Part shown: positions 27,771 through 35,743 of the stretch, in pieces
Layout: every line of letters begins with the position of its first letter
Position numbering within the stretch: position 1 is the stretch's first letter
Origin: Nocardia jinanensis
GTDB taxonomy: Bacteria; Actinomycetota; Actinomycetes; Mycobacteriales; Mycobacteriaceae
Assembly (NCBI RefSeq): GCF_014645735.1
Contig: NZ_BMMH01000002.1
Location: 62,001 to 126,000, forward strand
Direction of reading: 5' to 3'
Length of the DNA stretch: 64,000 nt
The notes under the pieces: model-generated
Database searches by the model: none
Told to the model about the DNA's origin: nothing
The model's input: only the letters and a program-made list of their open reading frames with translations
Position numbers and translations under genes: made by a program

Positions 27771-28852
27771 CCGAATTCCCCGAAATCGGCTGTTACGGCC
27801 TCGCCGGCCACGCCACCGACCCGCATATCCTGCTCGACGAAGCCCGCGACGCCGAACGCCTCGGTCTCGGCGCCATGTTCCTGTCCGAGCGATTCAATAC
27901 CAAAGAAGCCTTCGCCCTCGCCGCGGCAGCGGGCGCGGTCACTACCGAACTCGGCATCTGCACCGCCGCCACCAACCACAACACCCGCCACCCCCTGCTC
28001 ACCGCCGCCGGCGCGGTCACCCTCCACCGCCTCACCCGAGGCCGCTACAGTCTCGGCCTCGGCCGCGGCTTCGGAGCCCTTTTCGACGTCATCGGCCTAC
28101 CCCGGATCACCTCCGCCCAGCTGCGCGACGCCACCGAGCTCTACCGGCGCCTCTGGCGCGGCGAAACCGTCGTCGGCCACAGCGGGCCCGCCGGAAACTA
28201 CCCGCTCCTGCACCTGGACCCCACCTACGACGAAGCCATCCCGATCGCCCTCACCGCGATCGGCGCCAACACCCTGCGCCTCGCCGGACAGATCGCCGAC
28301 TCCGTCGTCCTGCACACCTTCTTCACCGACGACACCACCGCGCACGCCGTGCAGAGCATTCGCACGGCCGCCCGAGCCGCCGGCCGCGACCCCGCCGCCC
28401 TCCGTATCTGGTCGGTCCTCGCCGTGGTGGACGACACCCAGGGCGAGACCGCCCGCCTGCGCAAACTCGTCGGCCGCCTCGGCACCTACCTACAGGGGTA
28501 CGGCGACATCCTGATCCAGGTCAACGGATGGGACCCGCGGGTACTCGACGACTTCCGCGCGCACCCCCTGGTCACCGGCGCCGGAGGCGCCCTCGACGCC
28601 GTCGCCGACACCGCGACCCTGGCCGCGATCGAAGAGCTGCTGCCCGCAGAATGGCTCGCCGCCTCCGCCACCGGCGCCCCCGAACAGTGCGCCGCGCGGA
28701 TCGCCGACCAATTCGACGCCGGAGCCGACGGGGTCATCCTGCACGGCAACACCCCCACCGAACTCGTCCCCGTCCTCGACGCGTGGCGTCGGCACCGCAT
28801 CCCCGCCCGGTTCGCCGGCCTGCCCGGCAACCCCGGCAGGAGCCACGCATGA
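27767..28852 (+). CDS. LLM-class F420-dependent oxidoreductase (TIGR03857-like)
   Basis: Predicted 361 aa from GTG 27767, overlapping the SDR stop (GTGA). FPEIGCYGLAGHATDPHILLDEARDAERLGLGAMFLSERFNTKEA and LTRGRYSLGLGRGFG are typical of this F420 subfamily. It is co-transcribed with the SDR and phosphotransferase genes under operator site 5, and probably performs a hydride transfer in the same pathway. Confidence 0.9.
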   Translation: MTEFPEIGCYGLAGHATDPHILLDEARDAERLGLGAMFLSERFNTKEAFALAAAAGAVTTELGICTAATNHNTRHPLLTAAGAVTLHRLTRGRYSLGLGRGFGALFDVIGLPRITSAQLRDATELYRRLWRGETVVGHSGPAGNYPLLHLDPTYDEAIPIALTAIGANTLRLAGQIADSVVLHTFFTDDTTAHAVQSIRTAARAAGRDPAALRIWSVLAVVDDTQGETARLRKLVGRLGTYLQGYGDILIQVNGWDPRVLDDFRAHPLVTGAGGALDAVADTATLAAIEELLPAEWLAASATGAPEQCAARIADQFDAGADGVILHGNTPTELVPVLDAWRRHRIPARFAGLPGNPGRSHA

Positions 28853-29925
28853 CCAGCCCCACCGATATCAGCGGCCTCACCCCCGAATGGCTCACCGCCG
28901 CCCTCGGCCGCCGCGTCACCGCCGTCACCACCGAACCCGTCGGCACCGGCCAGATCGGGACCGTGCACCGGTTACGGCTCACCGGAGAGGCCGTGCCGGA
29001 ACAACTGCTCGCCAAACTCCCCGCCACCGACCCGGGCGTCCGCGCCATGCTGGCCGGCGCCTATCGCCAGGAAGTCCGCTTCTACACCGATATCGCGTCC
29101 ACCGTCGCAGTCCGCACACCGCGCTGCCACCACGCCGAAATACACGGCGACGGAGCCGAATTCGTCCTCCTGCTGGAGGATCTGGCGCCCGCCCGTCAAG
29201 GTGACCAGATCGCCGGCTGCCCGGTCGGCCATGCCCGTTCGGCCGTAGCCAACCTCGCGGGCCTGCACGCCCCCCGCTGGTGCGACGACACCTTGCTCGA
29301 TATCGAAGGATTCAGCCGCAACGGCCCGGAAGAGGCCGCAACGTTGCGTGAGCTCTACGGGCCCACCACCGATATCTTCCTCGACCGCCTCGGTGATCGG
29401 CTCACCGCCCAGGACCACGACATCCTGCGTGCCTGCGGTGAGGTCATCGCCGACTGGCTGACGGCCCGCCCCGAGCGGTTCGGACTCGTCCACGGCGACT
29501 ACCGCCTGGACAACCTGCTGTTCGGTACCGGCACCACACCACCGGCGACCGCCGTCGACTGGCAGACCGTCAACCTGGGGCTACCCGCCCGGGACCTCGC
29601 CTACTTCGTCACCACCAGCCTCGACCCGGAAATCCGACGCACCGCCGAGAAGGGTCTGGTTGCCACCTACCATCAACGCCTCACAGAACTGGGCGTGACC
29701 GGATACACCCTCGAGGACTGCTGGCAGGACTACCGGTTCGCTGTCCTCCAGGGGCCGCTGGTGGCGGTGTTCGGCGCCGCCTACGGCACCGCGTCCGAAC
29801 GCGGCGACACCATGTTCGCCACCATGATCCGCCGCAGCTGCGCCGCGATCCGCGACCTGGATTCACTGGCACAGCAACCGGCGCCCCTGCGCTCGCCCGC
29901 ACCTCGTCCGGATCCGGCCGAGTGA
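28849..29925 (+). CDS. Phosphotransferase (aminoglycoside/ecdysteroid-kinase-like)
   Basis: Predicted 358 aa from ATG 28849, overlapping the previous stop. LLEDLAPARQGDQIAG (hinge), LVHGDYRLDNLLF (catalytic HGDxxxxN) and VDWQTVNLGLPARDLAY (metal-binding D) define a kinase-like fold. APH/EcKinase-like enzymes in steroid-degrading actinobacteria are often annotated as aminoglycoside phosphotransferases, but the context favours a hydroxyl group on a terpenoid/steroid rather than an antibiotic. It is the last gene of the SDR operon. Confidence 0.9.
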   Translation: MTSPTDISGLTPEWLTAALGRRVTAVTTEPVGTGQIGTVHRLRLTGEAVPEQLLAKLPATDPGVRAMLAGAYRQEVRFYTDIASTVAVRTPRCHHAEIHGDGAEFVLLLEDLAPARQGDQIAGCPVGHARSAVANLAGLHAPRWCDDTLLDIEGFSRNGPEEAATLRELYGPTTDIFLDRLGDRLTAQDHDILRACGEVIADWLTARPERFGLVHGDYRLDNLLFGTGTTPPATAVDWQTVNLGLPARDLAYFVTTSLDPEIRRTAEKGLVATYHQRLTELGVTGYTLEDCWQDYRFAVLQGPLVAVFGAAYGTASERGDTMFATMIRRSCAAIRDLDSLAQQPAPLRSPAPRPDPAE

Positions 29926-30088
29926 CCCACGAACCACCACGCACACCTCCGCCGCCCGGCGCCGGGGGGAGAGGCCATCGTCGCGCACCGGGCAGCTATG
30001 GCCGTAGAGCCCGGCGAGGGCCGACTACCCGAGCTCCCAGCACCGCGTCGGCTCGGGTTCGCGTCGCAGCTGGTCACGGGTGCGTCAT

Positions 30089-30143
30089 CCCCGGACACTC
30101 ATCGCCGACGGCGACAGCCAGCTCGGCGATGAGTGTCCCGGGG
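30089..30143. terminator. Long stem-loop after the phosphotransferase gene
   Basis: Arms 30089-30108 and 30123-30143 are complementary except for a one-base bulge, with a 14-nt loop. It lies between the phosphotransferase stop (29925) and the aldo/keto reductase remnant, so it could end either transcript. Confidence 0.7.
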
Positions 30144-30178
30144 CAGCGGGAGTGCTGCCCTCGGCGTTCGGTCGAAGA

Positions 30179-30540
30179 TCAGCGGCGGGTTTCGATCTTC
30201 AGGTCGCCTGCGGTCACAGTGCGGATGTGGTCGCTGGCGAGCAAGTCGTGCGGGTAGCCGAGGTCGATCGCACTGACCTTGTTGAGGCGGGCCAGCTGAT
30301 CGGCGGTGAAGTCGACCTCCAAAGCACCCAGATTCCCCACCAGCCGCGCAGGTCCGCGATCGCCTGCATGCGCGAGACCTCCCAGGCTGGGGCATTGGAG
30401 ATCGCCACGTACAGGACCTTGCCGTGGCGGACCAGGTCGTCCATACCGCGCAGGATCTCCTCGACCGGTGTCGTGAAGTCCCATACGTGCAGGAACAACA
30501 GATCGATGTAGTCCGTGTTCAGCTGCCGCAGGCTGGTCCA
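30179..30540 (-). pseudogene. Aldo/keto reductase remnant
   Basis: SLRQLNTDYIDLLFLHVWD, TTPVEEILRGMDDLVRHGKVLYVAISN and APAWEVSRMQAIADLRGW match the central barrel of aldo/keto reductases. The frame then shifts and jumps to the C-terminal ALEVDFTADQLARLNKVS and a TGA at 30179. The N-terminal third with the catalytic Asp/Tyr and about 100 residues of the middle are missing. It abuts, head-to-head, a truncated regulator on the other strand. Confidence 0.82.
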
Positions 30541-31087
30541 GCAGCGCCCCCGCGGTGCCGACAAGCTCGCCGCCACCGCGTCGCCATCGCTGGCCGGGCT
30601 GCTCGCCGACCTGTCGCCGCTGCCGGCCATGCTGATGAACCACCGCTACGACATCCTGGTCTGGAACAGCGAAATGGCGAGGCTGCTCCTGGATTTCGAC
30701 ACCCTGGCACCGTCACAGCGCAATGCGATGTGGTTGTGCCTGCTGCACCCGGAAATGCGGGAGCGCTACGTCGACCGCGAACGCGTAGTGCGGGAGGGGA
30801 TCGCTCACCTGCGCACCGCGTGGGCCGCGCATCCGGAGGATCGGGCGTTGACCGATCTCATCGCCGAATGCGCCACCAGTGACGAGGAATTCGCGCGATT
30901 GTGGGCCGAGCGCGACGTCAAGGTCAACGGCCGCGGACGCAAGGTGATGCGGCATCCTGGCGTCGGTGTGATCGCAGTGCGTTTCGAAACGCTCACACCA
31001 CTGCAAGATCCGGACCATCTGTTGGTGATCTACCGCGCCGCGGACGATCAGAGCCAGTCTGCACTGGACGAACTGTGCGCACGGTGA
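30541..31087 (+). pseudogene. Truncated XRE-family regulator: MmyB-like ligand-binding domain only
   Basis: PLPAMLMNHRYDILVWNSEMARLLLDFDTL and FETLTPLQDPDHLLVIYRAAD are characteristic of the MmyB-type C-terminal domain. The usual N-terminal helix-turn-helix is absent: the frame runs straight into the aldo/keto reductase remnant. In related genomes such a regulator is often divergent from an aldo/keto reductase, so one deletion probably removed both 5' ends and the shared promoter. Without a DNA-binding domain it should not act as a repressor. Confidence 0.75.
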
Positions 31088-31190
31088 TGAGGACGACGGC
31101 GACCGCCTCGTCGTCGTTCAGCAGCAGCGGTGGCACCTTGGTTCCCGGACCCAGCCGGTATCCGGCCGCACCGGCCACCGCGTGGACCGG
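31086..31190 (-). pseudogene. WYL/HTH regulator fragment
   Basis: The minus strand reads VHAVAGAAGYRLGPGTKVPPLLLNDDEAVAVVLI, which matches the GYRLG...PPLLLDDxEAxAV linker of WYL-domain regulators (compare the intact gene at 40969-41970). Neither the HTH nor the WYL domain is present. It is the third remnant in this interval. Confidence 0.65.
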
Positions 31191-31301
31191 GCGCGGACCA
31201 CCGGCAGCGGGTTACTCGGCCGGCCGTCACGGAATAACCCCGCCCACCTCACCGTTCAGGTAGATGCAAACGCATAGAACCTACGGTGGGAGTGACACAA
31301 G

Positions 31302-32462
31302 ATGCAGTTCGGAATCTTCTCGGTCAGCGATATCACCCGCGACCCCGTGACCGGCGTGACACCCAGCGAAGCCGAACGGATCGACGCGATCGTGCAGATC
31401 GCCCGCAAAACCGAAGAGGTCGGCCTCGACGTCTTCGCCATCGGCGAGCACCACAACCCGCCGTTCTTCTCCTCCTCGCCGACCACGCTGCTCGGCCATA
31501 TCGCGGCCACCACCGAACGGCTGATCCTCACCACCGCGACCACCCTCATCACCACCAACGACCCGGTGAAGATCGCCGAGGACTACGCCATGCTGCAGCA
31601 CCTGTCCAAGGGACGCATGGACCTGATGCTCGGCCGCGGCAACACCGGACCCGTCTACCCCTGGTTCGGCAAAGACATCCGCGCCGGACTACCGCTGGCC
31701 CTGGAGAACTACAACCTCCTGCACCGGCTCTGGCGCGAGGACGTCATCGACTGGGCCGGCGACTACCGCACCCCGCTGCAGGGCTTCACCGCCACCCCGC
31801 GACCGCTCGACGGTGTGCCGCCGTTCGTCTGGCACGGCTCCATCCGCACCCCCGAAATCGCCGAACAGGCCGCCTACTACGGCAACGGCTTCTTCGCCAA
31901 CCACATCTTCTGGCCCACCGCCCACTCACTGCAGCTCATCGAGTTCTACCGGCAGCGTTTCGAGCACTACGGGCACGGCACCAAGAAACAGGCCATCGTC
32001 GGACTCGGTGGACAGGCCTATATCGCCAAGAAATCCCAGGACGCCTGGAACGAGTTCCGTCCCTACTTCAACGAGGCCCCCGTCTACGGCCACGGCCCTT
32101 CGCTGGAGGACTTCGCCGAGATGACCCCGCTGTCGGTCGGCAGCCCACAGGAGATCATCGACAAAACCCTCACCTTCCACGACACCTTCGGTGACTATCA
32201 GCGCCAACTGTGGCTGATGGACCACGCCGGACTGCCACTGAAAACCGTGCTGAACCAGCTCGACCTGCTCGGCGAGGACGTGGTGCCCGTCCTGCGCAAG
32301 GAACTCGACGCCCGCCGCGACCCCGAATCCGCGCCCGCACCCACCCACCTCGCCCGCGTCGCCGCCGAATACGGCGACAAACCGGCCCGGCAGGCCCGCC
32401 CCAACGCCAACCAGGGCGACAACCTGGCCGGCACCAGCCCCTACCAGGACGCCACCGCATGA
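31302..32462 (+). CDS. FMN-dependent luciferase-like monooxygenase (CE1758 family)
   Basis: Predicted 386 aa. MQFGIFSVSDITRDPVTG, DVFAIGEHHNPPFFSSSP, LQHLSKGRMDLMLGRGNTGPVYPWFG and PPFVWHGSIRTPEIAEQAAYYG are typical of this flavin-using branch of the luciferase family. The paired FMN reductase at 32989-33693 would supply reduced FMN, making a two-component monooxygenase. A MarR-family regulator gene lies between them, and all three overlap by 4 nt. Confidence 0.92.
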   Translation: MQFGIFSVSDITRDPVTGVTPSEAERIDAIVQIARKTEEVGLDVFAIGEHHNPPFFSSSPTTLLGHIAATTERLILTTATTLITTNDPVKIAEDYAMLQHLSKGRMDLMLGRGNTGPVYPWFGKDIRAGLPLALENYNLLHRLWREDVIDWAGDYRTPLQGFTATPRPLDGVPPFVWHGSIRTPEIAEQAAYYGNGFFANHIFWPTAHSLQLIEFYRQRFEHYGHGTKKQAIVGLGGQAYIAKKSQDAWNEFRPYFNEAPVYGHGPSLEDFAEMTPLSVGSPQEIIDKTLTFHDTFGDYQRQLWLMDHAGLPLKTVLNQLDLLGEDVVPVLRKELDARRDPESAPAPTHLARVAAEYGDKPARQARPNANQGDNLAGTSPYQDATA

Positions 32463-32992
32463 GCGAGTCCGGCCCGGCGGAGAGTGACAACGGAGAGCCC
32501 CCGCTCACGTCCCTCAGCCACCGAACCCCCGGTCGAGAAGAAACCAGAACCAGCGGGCGCCTCGCCAACGACGCCTGGGAAGCGGTACTGACCGCGCACG
32601 CGGTACTGATGAAACAGTTCGCGGCACAGGACGTGTGGAACGGGCTCACCATGCGCGAATACGACGTCCTCTACACGCTGTCCAAATGCCCCGAACCCAT
32701 CCGGCCCGCCGAACTGAACCGGCACGTCCTGCTCACCCAGCCGGCGCTGTCGCGGATGGTGGACCGGCTCGTCGAACGCGGCCTCGTCCAGCGCACCCCC
32801 GACCCGCACGACGGCCGCGGGGTCCGGCTCTCCCTCACCACCGAGGGCCGGACCCGGCAGCGCCGCATCGGCGGCCGCCACGCCGTCGGCGTCGCCCGCG
32901 CCCTCACCGGCGCCCTCACCGACGACGAACTACACACCCTCGAACAGCTCTGCGGCAAACTCGCCGACACCACGAAAAGGAACGAGATATGA
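32459..32992 (+). CDS. MarR family regulator
   Basis: Predicted 177 aa from ATG 32459, overlapping the monooxygenase stop. The winged helix has MREYDVLYTLSKCPEPIRPAELNRHVLLTQPALSRMVDRLVERGLVQR and the wing RTPDPHDGRGVRLSLTTEG, with its conserved D-x-R. The N-terminal 35 residues are polar and probably disordered. Its place between the monooxygenase and its reductase suggests local control by the substrate or an oxidant. Confidence 0.92.
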   Translation: MSESGPAESDNGEPPLTSLSHRTPGREETRTSGRLANDAWEAVLTAHAVLMKQFAAQDVWNGLTMREYDVLYTLSKCPEPIRPAELNRHVLLTQPALSRMVDRLVERGLVQRTPDPHDGRGVRLSLTTEGRTRQRRIGGRHAVGVARALTGALTDDELHTLEQLCGKLADTTKRNEI

Positions 32993-33693
32993 CAACCACC
33001 AACGGCCAGGGCACCACCCCCTACCGGCTGGTAGTGGTCAGCGGCGGCACCAGCAACCCGTCCTCGACCCGGATGCTCGCCGACCGCGTCACCGCACGCG
33101 TCGGCGAACTCGCCCGCCGCCGCGACGCCACCGTCACCGTGAACGTCATCGAACTGCGGGAACTGGCCACCGAGATCACCACCGCGCTGGTCTCCCAGCT
33201 CATGGGCCCGAAAATGACCGCCGCGATCGAGACCCTCGCCGCCGCCGACGGTCTGATCGTCGCCGCACCCGTCTACAAGGCCGCCCCCAGCGGACTGCTC
33301 ACCTCCTTCTTCCACGTCCTCGACAACGACCTGCTGATCGCCAAACCGGTCATCCTGGCCGCCACCGCCGGCACCGCCCGGCACGCCCTGGTCGTCGACG
33401 AACAGATGCGTGCCCTGTTCGCGTTCCTGCGCACCATGACCGTGCCGACCTCACTGTTCGCCGCCTCCGAGGACTGGAGCGACACCGACCTCGACAAACG
33501 CATCGACCGCGCTGCCCTCGAACTGGCACTGCTGATGGAGAGCGGATTCGCCCACAAGGTGAAAGACGAATCGTGGAACAGCTACCAGCACAGCTTCGGC
33601 AGCGCCGGAGGTAGCGAAACCACCGTGAACCTCGACACCGACCTCATGCGGCTCGCGGCCGGTGGCGCAGCGGCCGTGAAACCCCGGGTCTGA
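32989..33693 (+). CDS. NAD(P)H-dependent FMN reductase (CE1759 family)
   Basis: Predicted 234 aa from ATG 32989, overlapping the MarR stop. Flavodoxin-like fold: LVVVSGGTSNPSSTRMLADRV binds FMN phosphate, and LIVAAPVYKAAPSGLLTSFFHVLD is the second FMN loop. It would deliver reduced FMN to the luciferase-like monooxygenase at 31302. It is the last gene of the operon and is followed by a hairpin at 33701-33740. Confidence 0.92.
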   Translation: MTTTNGQGTTPYRLVVVSGGTSNPSSTRMLADRVTARVGELARRRDATVTVNVIELRELATEITTALVSQLMGPKMTAAIETLAAADGLIVAAPVYKAAPSGLLTSFFHVLDNDLLIAKPVILAATAGTARHALVVDEQMRALFAFLRTMTVPTSLFAASEDWSDTDLDKRIDRAALELALLMESGFAHKVKDESWNSYQHSFGSAGGSETTVNLDTDLMRLAAGGAAAVKPRV

Positions 33694-33700
33694 CCGGCCG

Positions 33701-33740
33701 TGGTGGGCGCTGCGCAGCATCGCACCTGCGGCGCCCACCA
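33701..33740. terminator. Hairpin after the FMN reductase gene
   Basis: Arms TGGTGGGCGC and GCGCCCACCA are perfectly complementary with a 20-nt loop, 8 nt after the stop codon and before the TRIC gene. Confidence 0.6.
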
Positions 33741-33779
33741 TCACCGAAAACCGGTGGCCGCGCGTGTTAGTTTGCTGCG

Positions 33780-34553
33780 GTGGCCGCACCCATCGACACC
33801 ATCGACCAGGTCACGCGCTATCTCGACCTCGCGGGAGTCCTCGCCTGCGCCATGCTCGGCGGCGCCGTGTCCCGCACCGAAGGGCTCGACCTGTTCGGCT
33901 TCCTCGTCGTCGGCATCGTCTCCGGACTCGGTGGCGGAATCATCCGCGACACCCTCCTCCAACAGGGCCCACCGGTAGCGCTCACCGACTACGCGTACCT
34001 ACCCACCGCCGTCGCCGGAACCCTCATCGCATTCCTCATCCACCTCAGCGAACACTCCTGGGACCGGCTCTTCACCGCCCTCGACGCCGCCGTCATCGGC
34101 TTCTGGGCGGTCACCGGCGCCCAGAAAACCCTCGCCGCCGGCCTCGGCTGGCTCCCCGCCGTACTACTGGGTATCACCACCGCCGTCGGCGGCGGCGCCA
34201 CCCGCGACGTCCTGCTCCGGCGAGTACCCGCCGTCTTCGGCGGCAACGGCCTCTACGCCACCGTCGCCGCCGTCGTCGCGGGCACCATGGTCGTCAGCAC
34301 CTATCTCGGCGCCCCCGCGGTCGGCATCGTCGCCGGTATCTGCTGCTCCCTGCTACTGCGCCTGGCCGCGGTCCGTTTCGGCTGGGGCCTGCCCAACGGC
34401 CTGAACTGGCAGCCACACACCCGGCTGGCCGCCGCCTTCCGCGGCACCCGGCCACCACGCCGCCGCCGGCGCGGCCGCGACCGTCGCCCCGACACCCGAG
34501 ACGGCAACACGGCACCGGTACGCGAGCCGAAACGCACAACCGATGAACCATGA
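33780..34553 (+). CDS. TRIC/UPF0126 cation channel family membrane protein
   Basis: Predicted 257 aa from GTG 33780. Two repeated modules each contain a Gly-rich motif, GIVSGLGGGIIRDTLL and GITTAVGGGATRDVLLRRVP, which line the pore in trimeric intracellular cation channels. About seven hydrophobic helices span residues 10-205. A basic, probably cytosolic tail (RRRRRGRDRRPDT) follows. Conducts monovalent cations by family; physiological role unknown. Confidence 0.9.
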   Translation: MAAPIDTIDQVTRYLDLAGVLACAMLGGAVSRTEGLDLFGFLVVGIVSGLGGGIIRDTLLQQGPPVALTDYAYLPTAVAGTLIAFLIHLSEHSWDRLFTALDAAVIGFWAVTGAQKTLAAGLGWLPAVLLGITTAVGGGATRDVLLRRVPAVFGGNGLYATVAAVVAGTMVVSTYLGAPAVGIVAGICCSLLLRLAAVRFGWGLPNGLNWQPHTRLAAAFRGTRPPRRRRRGRDRRPDTRDGNTAPVREPKRTTDEP

Positions 34554-34612
34554 CGCCACAACCGTCTCATCGGCCCCCACCGCCGGCCGCCGACCCACCC
34601 CCGGCGCCGGGT

Positions 34613-34654
34613 GCCCGGACCTTCCTCGCCGCTGCCCGGACCTTCCTCGCCGCT
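34613..34654 (+). repeat. Tandem 21-bp direct repeat
   Basis: Two perfect copies (34613-34633 and 34634-34654) of a unit beginning GCCCGGACC lie upstream of the AraC gene and downstream of the TRIC gene. This looks like slippage in low-complexity DNA; a regulatory role is possible but unsupported. Confidence 0.7.
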
Positions 34655-34755
34655 GCCACGACCGGGCTCGACCCCCGAGACCAGCACCGACAGCAATCCG
34701 GCAACCCACCACCGAAAACTGGGCAACTCGGACGCGATATGGGACGATCGGCCAC

Positions 34756-35205
34756 GTGACCAGCAGACCCACCGCGGACCAGCACCTCCGCGACCTCACG
34801 CTGTTACGCCGCGTCCGCGACCGGATGGACCGGGAATACGAGCAACCCCTCGACGTCGAAGCACTCGCCCGCGGCGTCAACATGTCCGCCGGACATCTCA
34901 GCCGCCAATTCAAGCTCGCCTACGGCGAATCACCCTACGGATACCTGATGACCCGCCGCATCGAACGCGCGATGGCCCTGCTGCGCCGCGGCGACCTCAC
35001 CGTCACCGAAGTCTGCTTCGCCGTCGGCTGCTCGTCGCTGGGCACCTTCAGCACCCGCTTCACCGAACTCGTCGGCATGCCGCCCAGCGCCTACCGGCGC
35101 CAGGAAACCGACGCCACCGCGGGCATACCGTCGTGCACCGCCAAACAGGTGACCAGACCGATCAGGAATCGAGAAGCCCCGGTAACCGACCCGCAGCTAG
35201 CGTGA
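34756..35205 (+). CDS. AraC-type DNA-binding protein (HTH domain only)
   Basis: Predicted 149 aa from GTG 34756; the longer upstream frame is low-complexity and crosses a tandem repeat. It has two HTH units: LDVEALARGVNMSAGHLSRQFKLAYGESPYGYL and LTVTEVCFAVGCSSLGTFSTRFTELVGMPPSAYR. No effector domain is present. The AraC/VOC/UvrA-like order is one I recall from other actinobacteria, where such a regulator may govern a small detoxification set. Confidence 0.88.
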   Translation: MTSRPTADQHLRDLTLLRRVRDRMDREYEQPLDVEALARGVNMSAGHLSRQFKLAYGESPYGYLMTRRIERAMALLRRGDLTVTEVCFAVGCSSLGTFSTRFTELVGMPPSAYRRQETDATAGIPSCTAKQVTRPIRNREAPVTDPQLA

Positions 35206-35210
35206 TCGGC

Positions 35211-35621
35211 ATGGACATCACCATTCACGCCAGCTACCTGCCACAGGACGACCCCGAAGCCGCCATCGGGTTCTACCGCGACACCCTCGGCTTCGAGATC
35301 CGCAACGACGTCGGCTACAACGGGCTGCGCTGGATCACCGTCGGCCCCGTCGGCCAGCCCGGAACCTCCATCGTCCTGCATCCGCCGGCCGCCGACCCCG
35401 GTATCACCGACGACGAACGCAAAACCATCGCCGAAATGATGGCCAAAGGCACCTATGCCGGTATCAATCTCGCCACCGAAGACCTCGACAGCACTTTCGA
35501 ACGCCTCCAGGCCGGCGACGCCGACGTCGTGCAGGAACCGACCGAACAGCCCTACGGGGTCCGCGATTGTGCCGTCCGCGACCCCGCGGGCAATATGATC
35601 CGCATCCAGCAACTGCGCTGA
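35211..35621 (+). CDS. VOC (glyoxalase/bleomycin-resistance fold) protein
   Basis: Predicted 136 aa from ATG 35211. It has beta-alpha-beta-beta-beta units with DDPEAAIGFYRDTLGFEIRNDV and YGVRDCAVRDPAGNMIRIQQL, the usual VOC ending. It may bind and sequester or modify a toxic small molecule. It starts 5 nt after the AraC stop and is followed after 122 nt by the UvrA-like gene. Confidence 0.9.
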   Translation: MDITIHASYLPQDDPEAAIGFYRDTLGFEIRNDVGYNGLRWITVGPVGQPGTSIVLHPPAADPGITDDERKTIAEMMAKGTYAGINLATEDLDSTFERLQAGDADVVQEPTEQPYGVRDCAVRDPAGNMIRIQQLR

Positions 35622-35743
35622 CCGGCGGAACCACCCACCCGGACCGATCCGGCACGAATACCGGCCCACCCCACCGGACGGGCCGGTGGCACACCCGACC
35701 GCTCGACGCCGTCGACGACCGCGACCACACCAGAGGGAGACAG

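Noticed and set aside
28849..29925. Aminoglycoside resistance gene
   Set aside because: The HGD...N kinase motif fits the broad family, but overlap with SDR and F420 genes under the cyp51-type operator makes antibiotic resistance an unlikely primary role.
34613..34654. Tandem 21-bp repeat considered as CRISPR or operator array
   Set aside because: There are only two units with no spacer and no cas gene. It looks like replication slippage.
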